From Candidatus Levyibacteriota bacterium (lineage in GTDB: Bacteria > Patescibacteriota > Microgenomatia > Levybacterales > GWA1-39-11), in the NCBI GenBank assembly GCA_016204525.1, contig JACQKO010000034.1, forward strand, positions 1-12,278: DNA of 12,278 nucleotides, given 5' to 3'. Below the pieces are notes generated by a model that was not told the DNA's origin, did no database searches, and was given only the letters and a program-made list of their open reading frames with translations. Within the stretch, counting starts at the first letter, position 1; each line of letters opens with the position of its first letter. A program made the translations under genes and the position numbers. Shown piece after piece: positions 1 through 7,161 of this stretch.

Positions 1-960
1 AAAAACAAATTTTTTATACTTAATCTGATCATATAAAGACATTGTGTTAGCATTATTTCCATTCAGAAGAATCAGGCCGTTTCTGGGTAGCGCGCGGACT
101 ACTTCGTATTTTGAATCTATTATCTTATCGAGTTTTCCAAAAACAGAAGTTTTTTCATCGTTTATTCCCGTAATTACGGCTATTTTAGGCCTTGCTATAT
201 TACTCATTTCAGTAATGTCTTGCGGCTTGTAATCCTCCATCTCCACTATAAATATTTGCGTGCGGGAAGTGACGCGGGAAAGTATAGTTTTCGCAATTCC
301 TAGAGCATTGTTAAAGGGTGTATCATTTGCTAACACGTTAAATTTAATTGCCAAAATTCTTGCAATAAATTCTTTGGTTGACCCTTTTGCGTAGCTTCCA
401 ACTACAGCAATTGTCAGGAGATTTTTGTGTTTATTAAATTTATCAATTGCCCGATTTATTATTGCATCCTGCCTGAAATCAAAGAAGACTAATAATGTGC
501 TCGTCGCGAATGCCAGGAGAGGCGAATGGAGTCTATCTATAATAAGCATCCAAAGGAAACGATCTAAGGGAGAATATAGAAATAAAACAGTTGAAAAAGC
601 CAATGTCAAAAATATTACTAAAAGAGTGTTAAAAGATATTGTCGGAAGCGCACCTTCCCGATTATAAATTTTGAATACTATCCTTATAAAAAGATAAAAG
701 TAAATAAGAAAAATTAGGAGATGATAGTAAAAATCTCCGCCCCAAAAAATTGTTGCTCCATATAAAAAAATCGCGGACCATTTTATGAGGTTCTCCGGTC
801 CTAATATTAAATCTCTTCCTCTCTTAGTCTCTTTTAAGTATACCAGGATGCGCTTAAGCCTGAACTCTTTTTCTTCCCAAAGCGAAAGTAAAGAAATAGT
901 ATTAAATATTAAAAACGAGAAAAAAAAGAATGATGTTAACCAAAAGATAATGTCCGCCAT
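1..960 (-). CDS. Membrane-anchored MurF-like Mur-ligase family protein (3' part outside window)
   Basis: The minus frame is open for all 320 codons from ATG at 960 to the window edge, so the C-terminal part is missing. A strong Shine-Dalgarno (AGGAG) lies 6 nt before the ATG and overlaps the stop of the preceding gene. Residues 1-160 hold about five hydrophobic segments (roughly 3-27, 60-75, 79-97, 109-129, 145-160) with a basic stretch EFRLKRILVYLKETKRGR between the first two. From about 182 the sequence follows the central ATPase domain of MurF-type ligases: GSYAKGSTKEF (188-198), VEMEDYKPQDITEM (239-252), ARPKIAVITGIN (256-267), FGKLDKII and LPRNGLILLNGNN (291-303). The family adds D-Ala-D-Ala to UDP-MurNAc-tripeptide. 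However, signature residues are changed: the P-loop reads AKG rather than GKT/S, EMGA is EMED, and the usual His after the Ile-Asn is absent. It may be inactive or have a changed activity. The family assignment is confident, the function is not. Confidence 0.8.
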   Translation of the reverse strand, partial: MADIIFWLTSFFFFSFLIFNTISLLSLWEEKEFRLKRILVYLKETKRGRDLILGPENLIKWSAIFLYGATIFWGGDFYYHLLIFLIYFYLFIRIVFKIYNREGALPTISFNTLLVIFLTLAFSTVLFLYSPLDRFLWMLIIDRLHSPLLAFATSTLLVFFDFRQDAIINRAIDKFNKHKNLLTIAVVGSYAKGSTKEFIARILAIKFNVLANDTPFNNALGIAKTILSRVTSRTQIFIVEMEDYKPQDITEMSNIARPKIAVITGINDEKTSVFGKLDKIIDSKYEVVRALPRNGLILLNGNNANTMSLYDQIKYKKFVF

Positions 961-969
961 TTGACTCTC

Positions 970-2271
970 CTAAGTATATTTCTTTGGGCGGGCTTGCCCA
1001 CCGTAGCCTTGGCGAAGGTGGGATTTTTTTTCGACTAATTCTTTAAATCTCGTATAGTATATGGTATCTGAATCAACGTTTTTCATTACCGTAGTTGATG
1101 GTCCTATATTTGCATTATTTCCAATAATTACTCCCGGCATTGTAGAAACCCGTTCTCCAATCACCACATTTTCTCCAATAACAACTCCTAAAGAACGAAG
1201 CCCCGAGTCAATTTTTTCATTTTTTACGATGACTCGAATATTTGCTCTGTCTAAGCGAACATTTGCCGTACCAAACAAGGCGCCTATTCTGGTATTCAAC
1301 CCTATAACCGAATCTCCAACAAAACCCGAATGGGTTTTTGCATCTTCCATAATTAACGAATTTTTAACTTCCATATAGGCCCCAATTGTTACATTTGCCT
1401 CAATATCGGTACTGTTTCTCAACAGCGCATTGGTTCCTATAAAAGAATTTCGACCTATATAGCATGGCCCTTGTATAACTGCATTATCTGATATTTGTAC
1501 TCCCTCCTCTATTACAACATTTTCGCTTATTTTTGCCGATTTGGCGACTATCGCTTTTTTCGAAATACTTCTTTTTAGCTTTTCTAATATAAAATCTTTA
1601 ACGCGAAGAACGTCCCAGGGATATTTTAGAGTTATAACCTCTTGAGAACTAATAGCAACACGAACTTTTCCTTGTTTAGCGTATCTGTCAAGAGCATTTT
1701 CAAAACTATAGTGTTCTCGTTTCATTTTTTTCAACATCTTTATAAAGTCTTGGTTTAAAAGATATACGCCGATTATTCTAAGATTCGATAGGCCTCGCAT
1801 GCTTTTTGGCTTTTCTACGATCCCTAAAACCTTGCTTCCTTCAATTTTCAAGACACCATAATGTTTCGGAGTTTTACTCTTTTTACCGATAATTATCGCT
1901 TCATTAAGTGCTTTCCTATTTTGATCTATAACTTTTCTTAAAACATCGAATTCCACATGATGAGCATGCAGTAGGAAAAAGTCGGATTTTATAAATGGAG
2001 CGCAACGCAGTAGACCATCACCCATCCCAGTAGGAACAGGGATGGAAGCATATGTTATTTTTACTCCATATTTTTTGCCGTTCCCTAAAATATCTTTGAA
2101 ATAATTTACAGGACCAGTGAGTAAAACTATATCATTTATCCCGGCTCTTTTAATAGATCTTACCGTATGAACAATAATTGGATCCCCCGCAATTTTTATC
2201 AATGATTTGGGCTTTTCGTTTAGTGGGTGAAATCGGCTTGAAGCACCGCCTGCTAGTATTACTGCCTGCAT
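970..2271 (-). CDS. GlmU-like sugar-1-phosphate nucleotidyltransferase with left-handed beta-helix domain
   Basis: This 433-residue protein has an N-terminal nucleotidyltransferase domain (about 1-225) with the signature LAGGASSRFHPL...KPKSL at 6-24, an EKP motif at 153-155 and PWD at 198-200, as in archaeal-type GlmU proteins. A left-handed beta-helix of hexapeptide repeats follows (about 240-405), containing THSGFVGDS (323-331), where His324 matches the acetyltransferase region of archaeal GlmU. The likely role is making UDP-GlcNAc (or a related UDP-sugar) for MurA, encoded next door. One oddity is that the Gly-Asp metal motif expected near residue 104 reads His-His (LLHAHHVEFD). Residues 417-429 are encoded by a palindromic repeat and look like an added tail. 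The ATG follows the murA stop directly (TAAATG), with an AGAGAGGA ribosome site upstream, indicating translational coupling. The substrate is inferred; another sugar phosphate is possible. Confidence 0.8.
   Translation of the reverse strand: MQAVILAGGASSRFHPLNEKPKSLIKIAGDPIIVHTVRSIKRAGINDIVLLTGPVNYFKDILGNGKKYGVKITYASIPVPTGMGDGLLRCAPFIKSDFFLLHAHHVEFDVLRKVIDQNRKALNEAIIIGKKSKTPKHYGVLKIEGSKVLGIVEKPKSMRGLSNLRIIGVYLLNQDFIKMLKKMKREHYSFENALDRYAKQGKVRVAISSQEVITLKYPWDVLRVKDFILEKLKRSISKKAIVAKSAKISENVVIEEGVQISDNAVIQGPCYIGRNSFIGTNALLRNSTDIEANVTIGAYMEVKNSLIMEDAKTHSGFVGDSVIGLNTRIGALFGTANVRLDRANIRVIVKNEKIDSGLRSLGVVIGENVVIGERVSTMPGVIIGNNANIGPSTTVMKNVDSDTIYYTRFKELVEKKSHLRQGYGGQARPKKYT
986..1023. repeat. GC-rich palindromic repeat element inside the 3' end of a gene
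   Basis: This GC-rich island sits in AT-rich surroundings. It contains a 6-bp stem CCCACC (997-1002) with GGTGGG (1017-1022), an inner CCTT/AAGG stem (1007-1010, 1015-1018) and an adjoining GGGC-TT-GCCC palindrome (990-999). Read on the minus strand it encodes LRQGYGGQARP at the end of the GlmU-like protein. I recall very similar peptides at the ends of many unrelated proteins of Patescibacteria, suggesting a dispersed REP-like element; that recollection needs a database check. On the plus strand the hairpin is followed by eight T residues (1024-1031) and resembles an intrinsic terminator. Confidence 0.75.
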
Positions 2272-3642
2272 TTAGATAATTCCTCTCTCTCCCACAAAAT
2301 TGGATCCCGCTTCCCGGGATTCGATGGGCTCTTCATCTACTTCTATGTCTACTCCAAGTTCCTTAAGTCTTCTGTCAAAAGCTTCATATCCCCGGTCAAG
2401 ATATTCAATCCCAAAAATAATACTTTTTCCTTTTGCGATTAATGCTGCTATAACTAAGGTTGCTCCGGCACGAAGATCCGAAATATTTAATACTGCATTA
2501 TGAAGATTTGTTTTGCCCCGAATCTTTAATCCATGTTTACCGTTCTTACGATAGTTGAAATTATAAAATTTTCCCGGATTTTGTATTTCAGGCTGGTAAA
2601 TTTCTAAATCCGCACCCATTTTTTTAAGCTCATCAACATATCCAAATCTATTCTCGTATACCGCTTCATGAACCGTAGATGTACCATTTGCCTGAGTCAT
2701 AAAAATAGCCCAGGGACCTTGCCAATCCGTCATGAATCCAGGGTGAGGAGAAGTTATAATATCCATAGACTTAATCTCCTTCTCGATATAAAACCTGACT
2801 CTCAAATCCCTTGTCTCCCATTTCCCTCCGGCTTTTTTGAAGGCGTTTAAAAACCCCTTAATAGTTGCCATTTGGACATTTTTAACATATATTCTGCCAC
2901 CTGTAAGAGCTGAAAGTACTGCAAATGTTATAACCTCATTTCTGTCAGGCATAGTCGTAAATGATGTTCCGTTAAGCCTCTTAACGCCGACAATAACTAT
3001 TGTTCGAGGTTCTGTCCGTACGATTTTTGCCCCCATAGAGTTCAATAAAGAGATTAGGTCATCAACCTCGGGTTCTTCTGCCGCATTCTCAAGGATTGTT
3101 CGGCCCCGCGCTAAAGTTGCTGCCATAATTAAAGTCTCAGTTCCTGTATGCGTGTTCTTCTCAAACCGATATCTTGTACCCATAAGACCATTTGTTTTAA
3201 CATGAAAATATCCATCGCGGCTGTTATATTTTGACACGGCACCCATTTTAGTAAGACCCTTAATGTGCCAGTCTATAGGACGGGCGCCGATCCTGCATCC
3301 TCCGGGATTTGGAATTAATGCCTCTTTTTTACGAGCCAAAAGAGGCGCTAAGAACATCGAGGATGTCCTAATTTTTGCTCCCATTTCAAGAGGAATTTTT
3401 ATACTCTTTACATTCTCTACGTGAATTCTTATAGAATGCCCTGATAGCTTAAAATTGCCTCCTATCTCCTTTACCAACTCCAGCATTATAAAAACGTCCG
3501 AAATTAATGGAACATTTTTAATCTCCACAGGCTCGCGCGTTAAACAAGCAGCAATTATTGCTTTTAAAACCACGTTTTTTGAGCCCGAGACAGATACCTC
3601 CCCCGAAAGTTTATTCCCGCCTTTAATAATGTATTTCTTCAT
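2272..3642 (-). CDS. murA: UDP-N-acetylglucosamine 1-carboxyvinyltransferase (MurA)
   Basis: MurA transfers enolpyruvate from PEP to UDP-GlcNAc, the committed cytoplasmic step of peptidoglycan precursor synthesis. The 456-residue product has the EPSP-synthase fold throughout. Visible signatures are SGSKN with Lys22 and Asn23 at the PEP/UDP-sugar site, the loop PGGCRIGARPIDWHI carrying the catalytic Cys116 (the fosfomycin target in sensitive enzymes), PDRNE (232-236), HPGFMTDWQ with Asp306 as the likely general acid/base, ENRFG, and DLRAGATL near the C-terminus. PDRNEVITF departs slightly from the usual PDRIE(A/T)GT. Length is slightly above the usual 420-ish residues. It begins 21 nt after the murC stop, and the last unit of a heptamer array supplies a weak TAGGA ribosome site. 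The stop codon abuts the ATG of the GlmU-like gene, which could supply its substrate. Confidence 0.95.
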   Translation of the reverse strand: MKKYIIKGGNKLSGEVSVSGSKNVVLKAIIAACLTREPVEIKNVPLISDVFIMLELVKEIGGNFKLSGHSIRIHVENVKSIKIPLEMGAKIRTSSMFLAPLLARKKEALIPNPGGCRIGARPIDWHIKGLTKMGAVSKYNSRDGYFHVKTNGLMGTRYRFEKNTHTGTETLIMAATLARGRTILENAAEEPEVDDLISLLNSMGAKIVRTEPRTIVIVGVKRLNGTSFTTMPDRNEVITFAVLSALTGGRIYVKNVQMATIKGFLNAFKKAGGKWETRDLRVRFYIEKEIKSMDIITSPHPGFMTDWQGPWAIFMTQANGTSTVHEAVYENRFGYVDELKKMGADLEIYQPEIQNPGKFYNFNYRKNGKHGLKIRGKTNLHNAVLNISDLRAGATLVIAALIAKGKSIIFGIEYLDRGYEAFDRRLKELGVDIEVDEEPIESREAGSNFVGERGII

Positions 3643-3648
3643 AAAATT

Positions 3649-3683
3649 CCTATTTACTATTATCTAGTCACTATTTACTAGTT
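3649..3683. repeat. Heptamer array at the murC/murA junction (five units)
   Basis: There are five degenerate 7-base units on plus-strand consensus ACTATTN, in the order 3649-3655, 3656-3662, 3663-3669, 3670-3676, 3677-3683. On the minus strand each unit reads like NAATAGT or GACTAGN with TAG at the same internal place. Because 7 is not a multiple of 3, successive units put TAG in frames 1, 2 and 3. The murC stop (3664-3666) is the TAG of the third unit, and the final MurC residues are array-encoded. Confidence 0.8.
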
Positions 3684-5115
3684 TTTCCGCCACATGATAT
3701 ACGTCTCCTGCCCCCATTGTAATTACTATTTTATCCGAACCGATGATGTTTTTCTCGATGTATTTTACCACAAGTCCTTGATTTTCTATAAGCTTGACAT
3801 TGGGTTGAACCGCTCGAATTTTCTCGACAAATTCCTGATCTTCCTTAAGGCTGTGATTTCTTGGGTCACGGGCCGATGCAAATGTAGGAAGAATAATTAG
3901 CTCTGAAACACCTACAAAAGACGAAATAAATTCTGAAAGAAGAGCTCTTGTCCGCCCGTATGTATGCGCTTGGAAAACTATCGTAATTTTCTTCTCGGGA
4001 TATGCGCCTTGAAGAGCCTCAAGTGTTTTTCGAATTTCTTGCGGATGATGCGCATAATCGTCAAATACTAAAACGCCGGTCTTTGTTTTGCCAATTTTCT
4101 CAAGTCTTCTCTTGACCCCTTTAAATTTAGGAAGAACTCCTTGTATATCTCTAATCGAAGTTCCAAGTTCGATAAGAAGAGCAATAACGGCAAGTGAGTT
4201 TTTGGCGTTGTGATACCCGGGGACTGACAGATCAAAATGTCCAAGCGATGTACTATTTCGCAAAACTTCAAACCGACAAGCAAAGCCTTCTTGTTTAAAA
4301 TTTTTTACTACGAATTCATTCCCATCATCCGCCCCATAAGTAATAGTTCTGACTTTTGAATTTTGACTTTTGACTTGCCTTACATTGCCGTCGTCTCCGT
4401 TAACAATCGATAACGCGTTATCGCTTAGCTGTAAGACAAACTTTCTGTAGACTTCTCTAACTTCTTCGATATCTCGAAAAAAATCCGGATGATCAAAGTC
4501 TATGTTATTGATTATTAAATATTCTGGCTTCTGATAGAGAAATTTTGGATTTCTGTCATATCTGCCTTCGGAGAAATATTCGTCCGCCTCAGCTACAAAA
4601 TATTTTCCGGTTCCAAAATGTCCAGAGGCTCCAATAGGAAATACTTCACTGGTTCCCACCGCAAAGCTAGGGTCGGACCCTAGGCTCGAGAGGCAGGATG
4701 CAATCATACCTGCAATCGTAGTTTTCCCATGCGCTCCTGCAATTGATATGCCCTCGAATTTCTTTCCGAATATCTCACCGTCCATAAATACCCCAACAGC
4801 TTGTCCATGAGAAATCACTTTAATACCATTATCTCTTGCCCATTCTGCTTCTTCGTTGTTAAAACCTTCGTGAGCGGCCGTTGCAATAAAAAGACACTCG
4901 TTCTTTGGACTAGTCCCGAAAAAATCTTCGGGATTTTCTTTTTTGAAGCCAATTCGAATATCAATTCTTGCATCGTTTAGAATTTTATCCGTTATGAACT
5001 CTTCCTCAACATCGCTTCCCGCCACAATAAACCCGGCCTGCTTCGCAATAACAGCTAAAGTCGCCATTCCAACTCCTTTAATTCCCATAAAATATACCTT
5101 CTTATATTTGGCCAT
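3664..5115 (-). CDS. murC: UDP-N-acetylmuramate--L-alanine ligase (MurC)
   Basis: MurC uses ATP to attach L-alanine (usually) to UDP-MurNAc in the cytoplasm. The 483-residue product has all three Mur-ligase domains. An N-terminal Rossmann-like UDP-binding part carries VYFMGIKGVGMATLA and GSD (8-35). The central ATPase has the P-loop GAHGKTT (127-133), AEADE (175-179) and NNIDFDHPD (203-211). The C-terminal domain has DDYAHHPQEI (362-371), FQAHTYGRTR (391-400) and MGAGDVYHVAEKL. These C-terminal motifs are those of MurC rather than Mpl. Residues about 247-256 (VKSQNSKVRT) are encoded by an internal heptamer array, in a surface-like stretch after the NGDDGN motif. The last residues and stop codon come from another array. 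The ATG has no Shine-Dalgarno; a TATAAT lies 7 nt upstream, which would give a leaderless transcript. Confidence 0.93.
   Translation of the reverse strand: MAKYKKVYFMGIKGVGMATLAVIAKQAGFIVAGSDVEEEFITDKILNDARIDIRIGFKKENPEDFFGTSPKNECLFIATAAHEGFNNEEAEWARDNGIKVISHGQAVGVFMDGEIFGKKFEGISIAGAHGKTTIAGMIASCLSSLGSDPSFAVGTSEVFPIGASGHFGTGKYFVAEADEYFSEGRYDRNPKFLYQKPEYLIINNIDFDHPDFFRDIEEVREVYRKFVLQLSDNALSIVNGDDGNVRQVKSQNSKVRTITYGADDGNEFVVKNFKQEGFACRFEVLRNSTSLGHFDLSVPGYHNAKNSLAVIALLIELGTSIRDIQGVLPKFKGVKRRLEKIGKTKTGVLVFDDYAHHPQEIRKTLEALQGAYPEKKITIVFQAHTYGRTRALLSEFISSFVGVSELIILPTFASARDPRNHSLKEDQEFVEKIRAVQPNVKLIENQGLVVKYIEKNIIGSDKIVITMGAGDVYHVAEKLVNSD
4348..4375. repeat. Heptamer array inside murC (four clear units)
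   Basis: Four 7-base units with plus-strand consensus TTTGACT occupy 4348-4354, 4355-4361, 4362-4368 and 4369-4375. On the coding strand the unit is AGTCAAA, which contains no stop triplet in any frame even when repeated. It encodes residues around VKSQNSKVR in MurC. It shares period and size with the arrays in glyS and rsmH but has a different unit sequence. Confidence 0.75.
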
Positions 5116-5122
5116 ACCAGAG

Positions 5123-5152
5123 ATTATACCCTAGTCGCTATTATCCAGTCAC
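5123..5152 (-). promoter_or_regulatory. Candidate promoter for murC giving a leaderless mRNA
   Basis: On the minus strand a perfect TATAAT (5123-5128) ends 7 nt before the murC ATG (5113-5115). An imperfect -35 (GTGACT at 5147-5152, four of six consensus bases) lies 18 nt upstream, within the heptamer array. Transcription would begin at about the start codon, consistent with the lack of a ribosome site there. The -10 is seen; its use is inferred. Confidence 0.45.
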
Positions 5153-5164
5153 TATTCCCTAATT
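5130..5164. repeat. Heptamer array at the ftsI/murC junction (five units)
   Basis: Five units occupy 5130-5136, 5137-5143, 5144-5150, 5151-5157 and 5158-5164, resembling unit by unit the array at 3649-3683 (for example, the third unit is TCCAGTC here and TCTAGTC there). On the minus strand four of the five contain TAG at the same offset. The ftsI stop (5159-5161) is the TAG of the first unit in the direction of transcription. Confidence 0.8.
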
Positions 5165-6841
5165 GGAGGGCAGATTATAATACTTGATTAAATCTCGGGC
5201 GATGTTAAAAAAGATAGGCGCGGCGGTCTCAGAACCATAGATTGACGTTTTAGGACGATCTACCAAAACAAGCATTGTGATTTTTGGGTCCGATGCCGGG
5301 AAAAAGCCTACAAATGAGGCAATCGTCTGATTTGGATCATAGTGCCCGGCAACCGGAATCTGGGCTGTTCCTGTTTTCCCGGCAATTTTGTAATTTTTAA
5401 TTTTTGTCCATTTCGCCTCTCCTTCTTCAACTGCCGAAACCATCATATCCGTTATTATCTTTGAGGTCGATTCCTTAATAACTCGACGTTTAATTTTAGA
5501 TATTATGTCTATTTTTTTACCGTCGTCGCTAATAATTTGAGATACAACATATGGAGTCATAAGATTTCCGCGATTTGCAACCGCATTCACAGCGTTCAAA
5601 AGTTGAATCGGCGTAATTGATATCCCCTGTCCAAAAGAAGCCGTGGCCAAATCAATCGGATACCAGGAATTTTCATCACGTATAACTCCTGTTTCTTCTC
5701 CTTGTAAATCAATTCCGGTTATTTTTCCTATACCAAATTTCTCAAGATACTTAATCATGCTTGAAAGTCCAAGTTTTCTGCCTACAAAAACCATTCCCGT
5801 GTTATTCGAGTTTACTATTACGTCGCGCATCGTGGTGTTTGGAAAATATTTATCGTTCCAAGTTCTTATCGTGTAGTCCCCTTCAGTAATAGGCCCCGCA
5901 CAAATATTACAGCGCGTCTCAGGCTTAACTTTTCCTTCGTCTACCGCAGCTGCCATGACCAAGACCTTAAATGTTGAACCGGGCTCATAGAGATTTGAGA
6001 GGACCGGATTTGTATATGAATTTAGGTCAAATTCATAATATTTTTCAGGATTAAATGAAGGGACTGCTGACATAGCAAGGATTGCTCCTGTCTTGCTTTC
6101 CATTATTACTACGCTCCCGCCGTCCGCATTGTATCTCTCAATTCCGTCCTTAAGCCTTTTTTCCACCGCAAATTGAACGGTTCTATCAAGCGTCAGTTTT
6201 ACACCCCTTCCATCAATTTTTTTATCTTCGCGAGTATCTCCCAATACCTGATTGCCAAGCGCATCGCGAATTGCGTAGAGCTTTCCGGAGCGTCCTGAAA
6301 GTTGCGTATTGTATCGCCCTTCTACTCCAAAATAGCCCTTGTTCTCTCCTTTGGAATCCTTCCCTAAAAACCCTATTAAGTGAGCCGCCATTGATGCTTC
6401 GGGGTAAAATCGGGTATATTCTTGTTGAAATCCAATACCCTTAAGCGAAAGCTTTTCTATTAAATGCTTTTTATCTTGATCAAGTCCAACCGAAAGCTTC
6501 ACCCAATATAAATCAGAAGAAAGTTTTGCGGAGATTGAGGCAGGGTCATTTTCTAAAATGCCCTCAAGTTTTTTAACATAATCTTCCTTATCTTTTATTA
6601 CTTTTGGATTGGCGTAAAGAAGATAGGAAATAGCATTAGCAGCAAGAGGAAAATCATCTTTTGCTTTTATTTCTCCACGAATTGCCGGAATTGTAAGAAC
6701 CTGAGAACTTTGGGCGCGACCTAAATCCGACAGCTCGGATGCCCGAAACACTTGCCATACGAATAATCTTGCAATAACAGCAATGTAGGAAAAACACAGG
6801 AAAGAAAGGACCAATGTAAATCGCAAGTTTTCCCACTTCAT
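5159..6841 (-). CDS. ftsI: Septal peptidoglycan transpeptidase (FtsI/PBP class B)
   Basis: This class B penicillin-binding protein crosslinks peptidoglycan outside the membrane during division. The 560-residue product has a short cytoplasmic start, one membrane segment (about 8-28), a dimerisation/pedestal domain beginning near TIPAIRGEI (50-57), and a transpeptidase domain from about 215. The catalytic motifs are intact: SxxK as Ser289-Thr-Phe-Lys292 in EPGSTFK, SxN as Ser345-Asn-Asn347, and KTGT at 489-492. No PASTA domain follows. FtsI rather than an elongation PBP2 is favoured by position directly after ftsL in the dcw cluster and by overall length. Its ATG overlaps the ftsL stop (ATGA), so the two are probably translationally coupled. 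The stop codon lies in a heptamer array. Confidence 0.93.
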   Translation of the reverse strand: MKWENLRFTLVLSFLCFSYIAVIARLFVWQVFRASELSDLGRAQSSQVLTIPAIRGEIKAKDDFPLAANAISYLLYANPKVIKDKEDYVKKLEGILENDPASISAKLSSDLYWVKLSVGLDQDKKHLIEKLSLKGIGFQQEYTRFYPEASMAAHLIGFLGKDSKGENKGYFGVEGRYNTQLSGRSGKLYAIRDALGNQVLGDTREDKKIDGRGVKLTLDRTVQFAVEKRLKDGIERYNADGGSVVIMESKTGAILAMSAVPSFNPEKYYEFDLNSYTNPVLSNLYEPGSTFKVLVMAAAVDEGKVKPETRCNICAGPITEGDYTIRTWNDKYFPNTTMRDVIVNSNNTGMVFVGRKLGLSSMIKYLEKFGIGKITGIDLQGEETGVIRDENSWYPIDLATASFGQGISITPIQLLNAVNAVANRGNLMTPYVVSQIISDDGKKIDIISKIKRRVIKESTSKIITDMMVSAVEEGEAKWTKIKNYKIAGKTGTAQIPVAGHYDPNQTIASFVGFFPASDPKITMLVLVDRPKTSIYGSETAAPIFFNIARDLIKYYNLPSN

Positions 6842-7125
6842 CGTGTACGAGCAACCTCTATTGGGTCATAGAGGGAGATAAATTCAGGGGTTTTTTTGTA
6901 TCCCAATTCTCCTGCGCGGGATGATATGGCGTTGTAAGAGGAAAGAGCTAATAGTTCGGACTGAAGTCTCATATTGGTTTCTGAAAGTTCGTCAGCCTGA
7001 GCGCGAAGTTTTGTCGCCTCAAAACTCGCTAAGTACATGGTATTAGATAAATATATGCTAACCACCTGAGTTGTAAAGGCCACAAATGCAAGGAATACCA
7101 CTGTTAATTTTAAGAATTTGTTCAT
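6838..7125 (-). CDS. ftsL: FtsL/DivIC-like division protein
   Basis: This 95-residue bitopic protein has a single membrane segment (about 7-27) near the N-terminus. A heptad-rich, probably coiled-coil stretch follows (about 34-66, FEATKLRAQADELSETNMRL) and then a short tail containing AGELGYKKTPEFISL. FtsL-type proteins form a complex with FtsB/DivIC and FtsQ and activate FtsW-FtsI at the septum. Sequence conservation in this family is low; the call rests on size, topology, coiled coil, the RAGELGY-like end and its place between rsmH and ftsI, which is the normal ftsL position. It shares four bases with ftsI. No Shine-Dalgarno is seen before the ATG, which directly follows a heptamer array. 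Confidence 0.8.
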   Translation of the reverse strand: MNKFLKLTVVFLAFVAFTTQVVSIYLSNTMYLASFEATKLRAQADELSETNMRLQSELLALSSYNAISSRAGELGYKKTPEFISLYDPIEVARTR

Positions 7126-7126
7126 G

Positions 7127-7161
7127 TTTATTTACTATTCACTATTAACTATTTGCTATTT
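7127..7161. repeat. Heptamer array at the rsmH/ftsL junction (five units)
   Basis: Five units occupy 7127-7133, 7134-7140, 7141-7147, 7148-7154 and 7155-7161, with plus-strand consensus ACTATTN, the most regular of the six arrays. On the minus strand the units are NAATAGN. The rsmH stop TAA (7145-7147) is the start of the third unit TAATAGT, giving back-to-back stops. The last residues of RsmH are array-encoded, and the array fills nearly the whole gap to ftsL. Confidence 0.82.

Noticed and set aside
425..667. Plus-strand open frame in the left 960 bases
   Set aside because: The minus frame here is open for 320 codons with Mur-ligase motifs and membrane segments, so this stretch is not a plus-strand gene or a gap.
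1061..1378. Plus-strand open frame of 105 codons opposite the GlmU-like gene
   Set aside because: It is the mirror of a beta-helix repeat region on the minus strand, has no ribosome site and no recognisable protein features.
2837..3205. Plus-strand open frame of 122 codons opposite murA
   Set aside because: The minus-strand MurA frame is conserved throughout; the plus frame has no family signature or start signal.
3664..5115. Mpl (murein peptide ligase) instead of MurC
   Set aside because: The DDYAHHPQEI, HTYGRTR and MGAGD motifs, the GVGM start and the dcw context all favour MurC.
5388..5410. A seventh heptamer array inside ftsI (TAATTTT units)
   Set aside because: Only two clean units are present and they encode the normal YKIAGKTGT approach to the active site, so ordinary AT-rich coding explains them.
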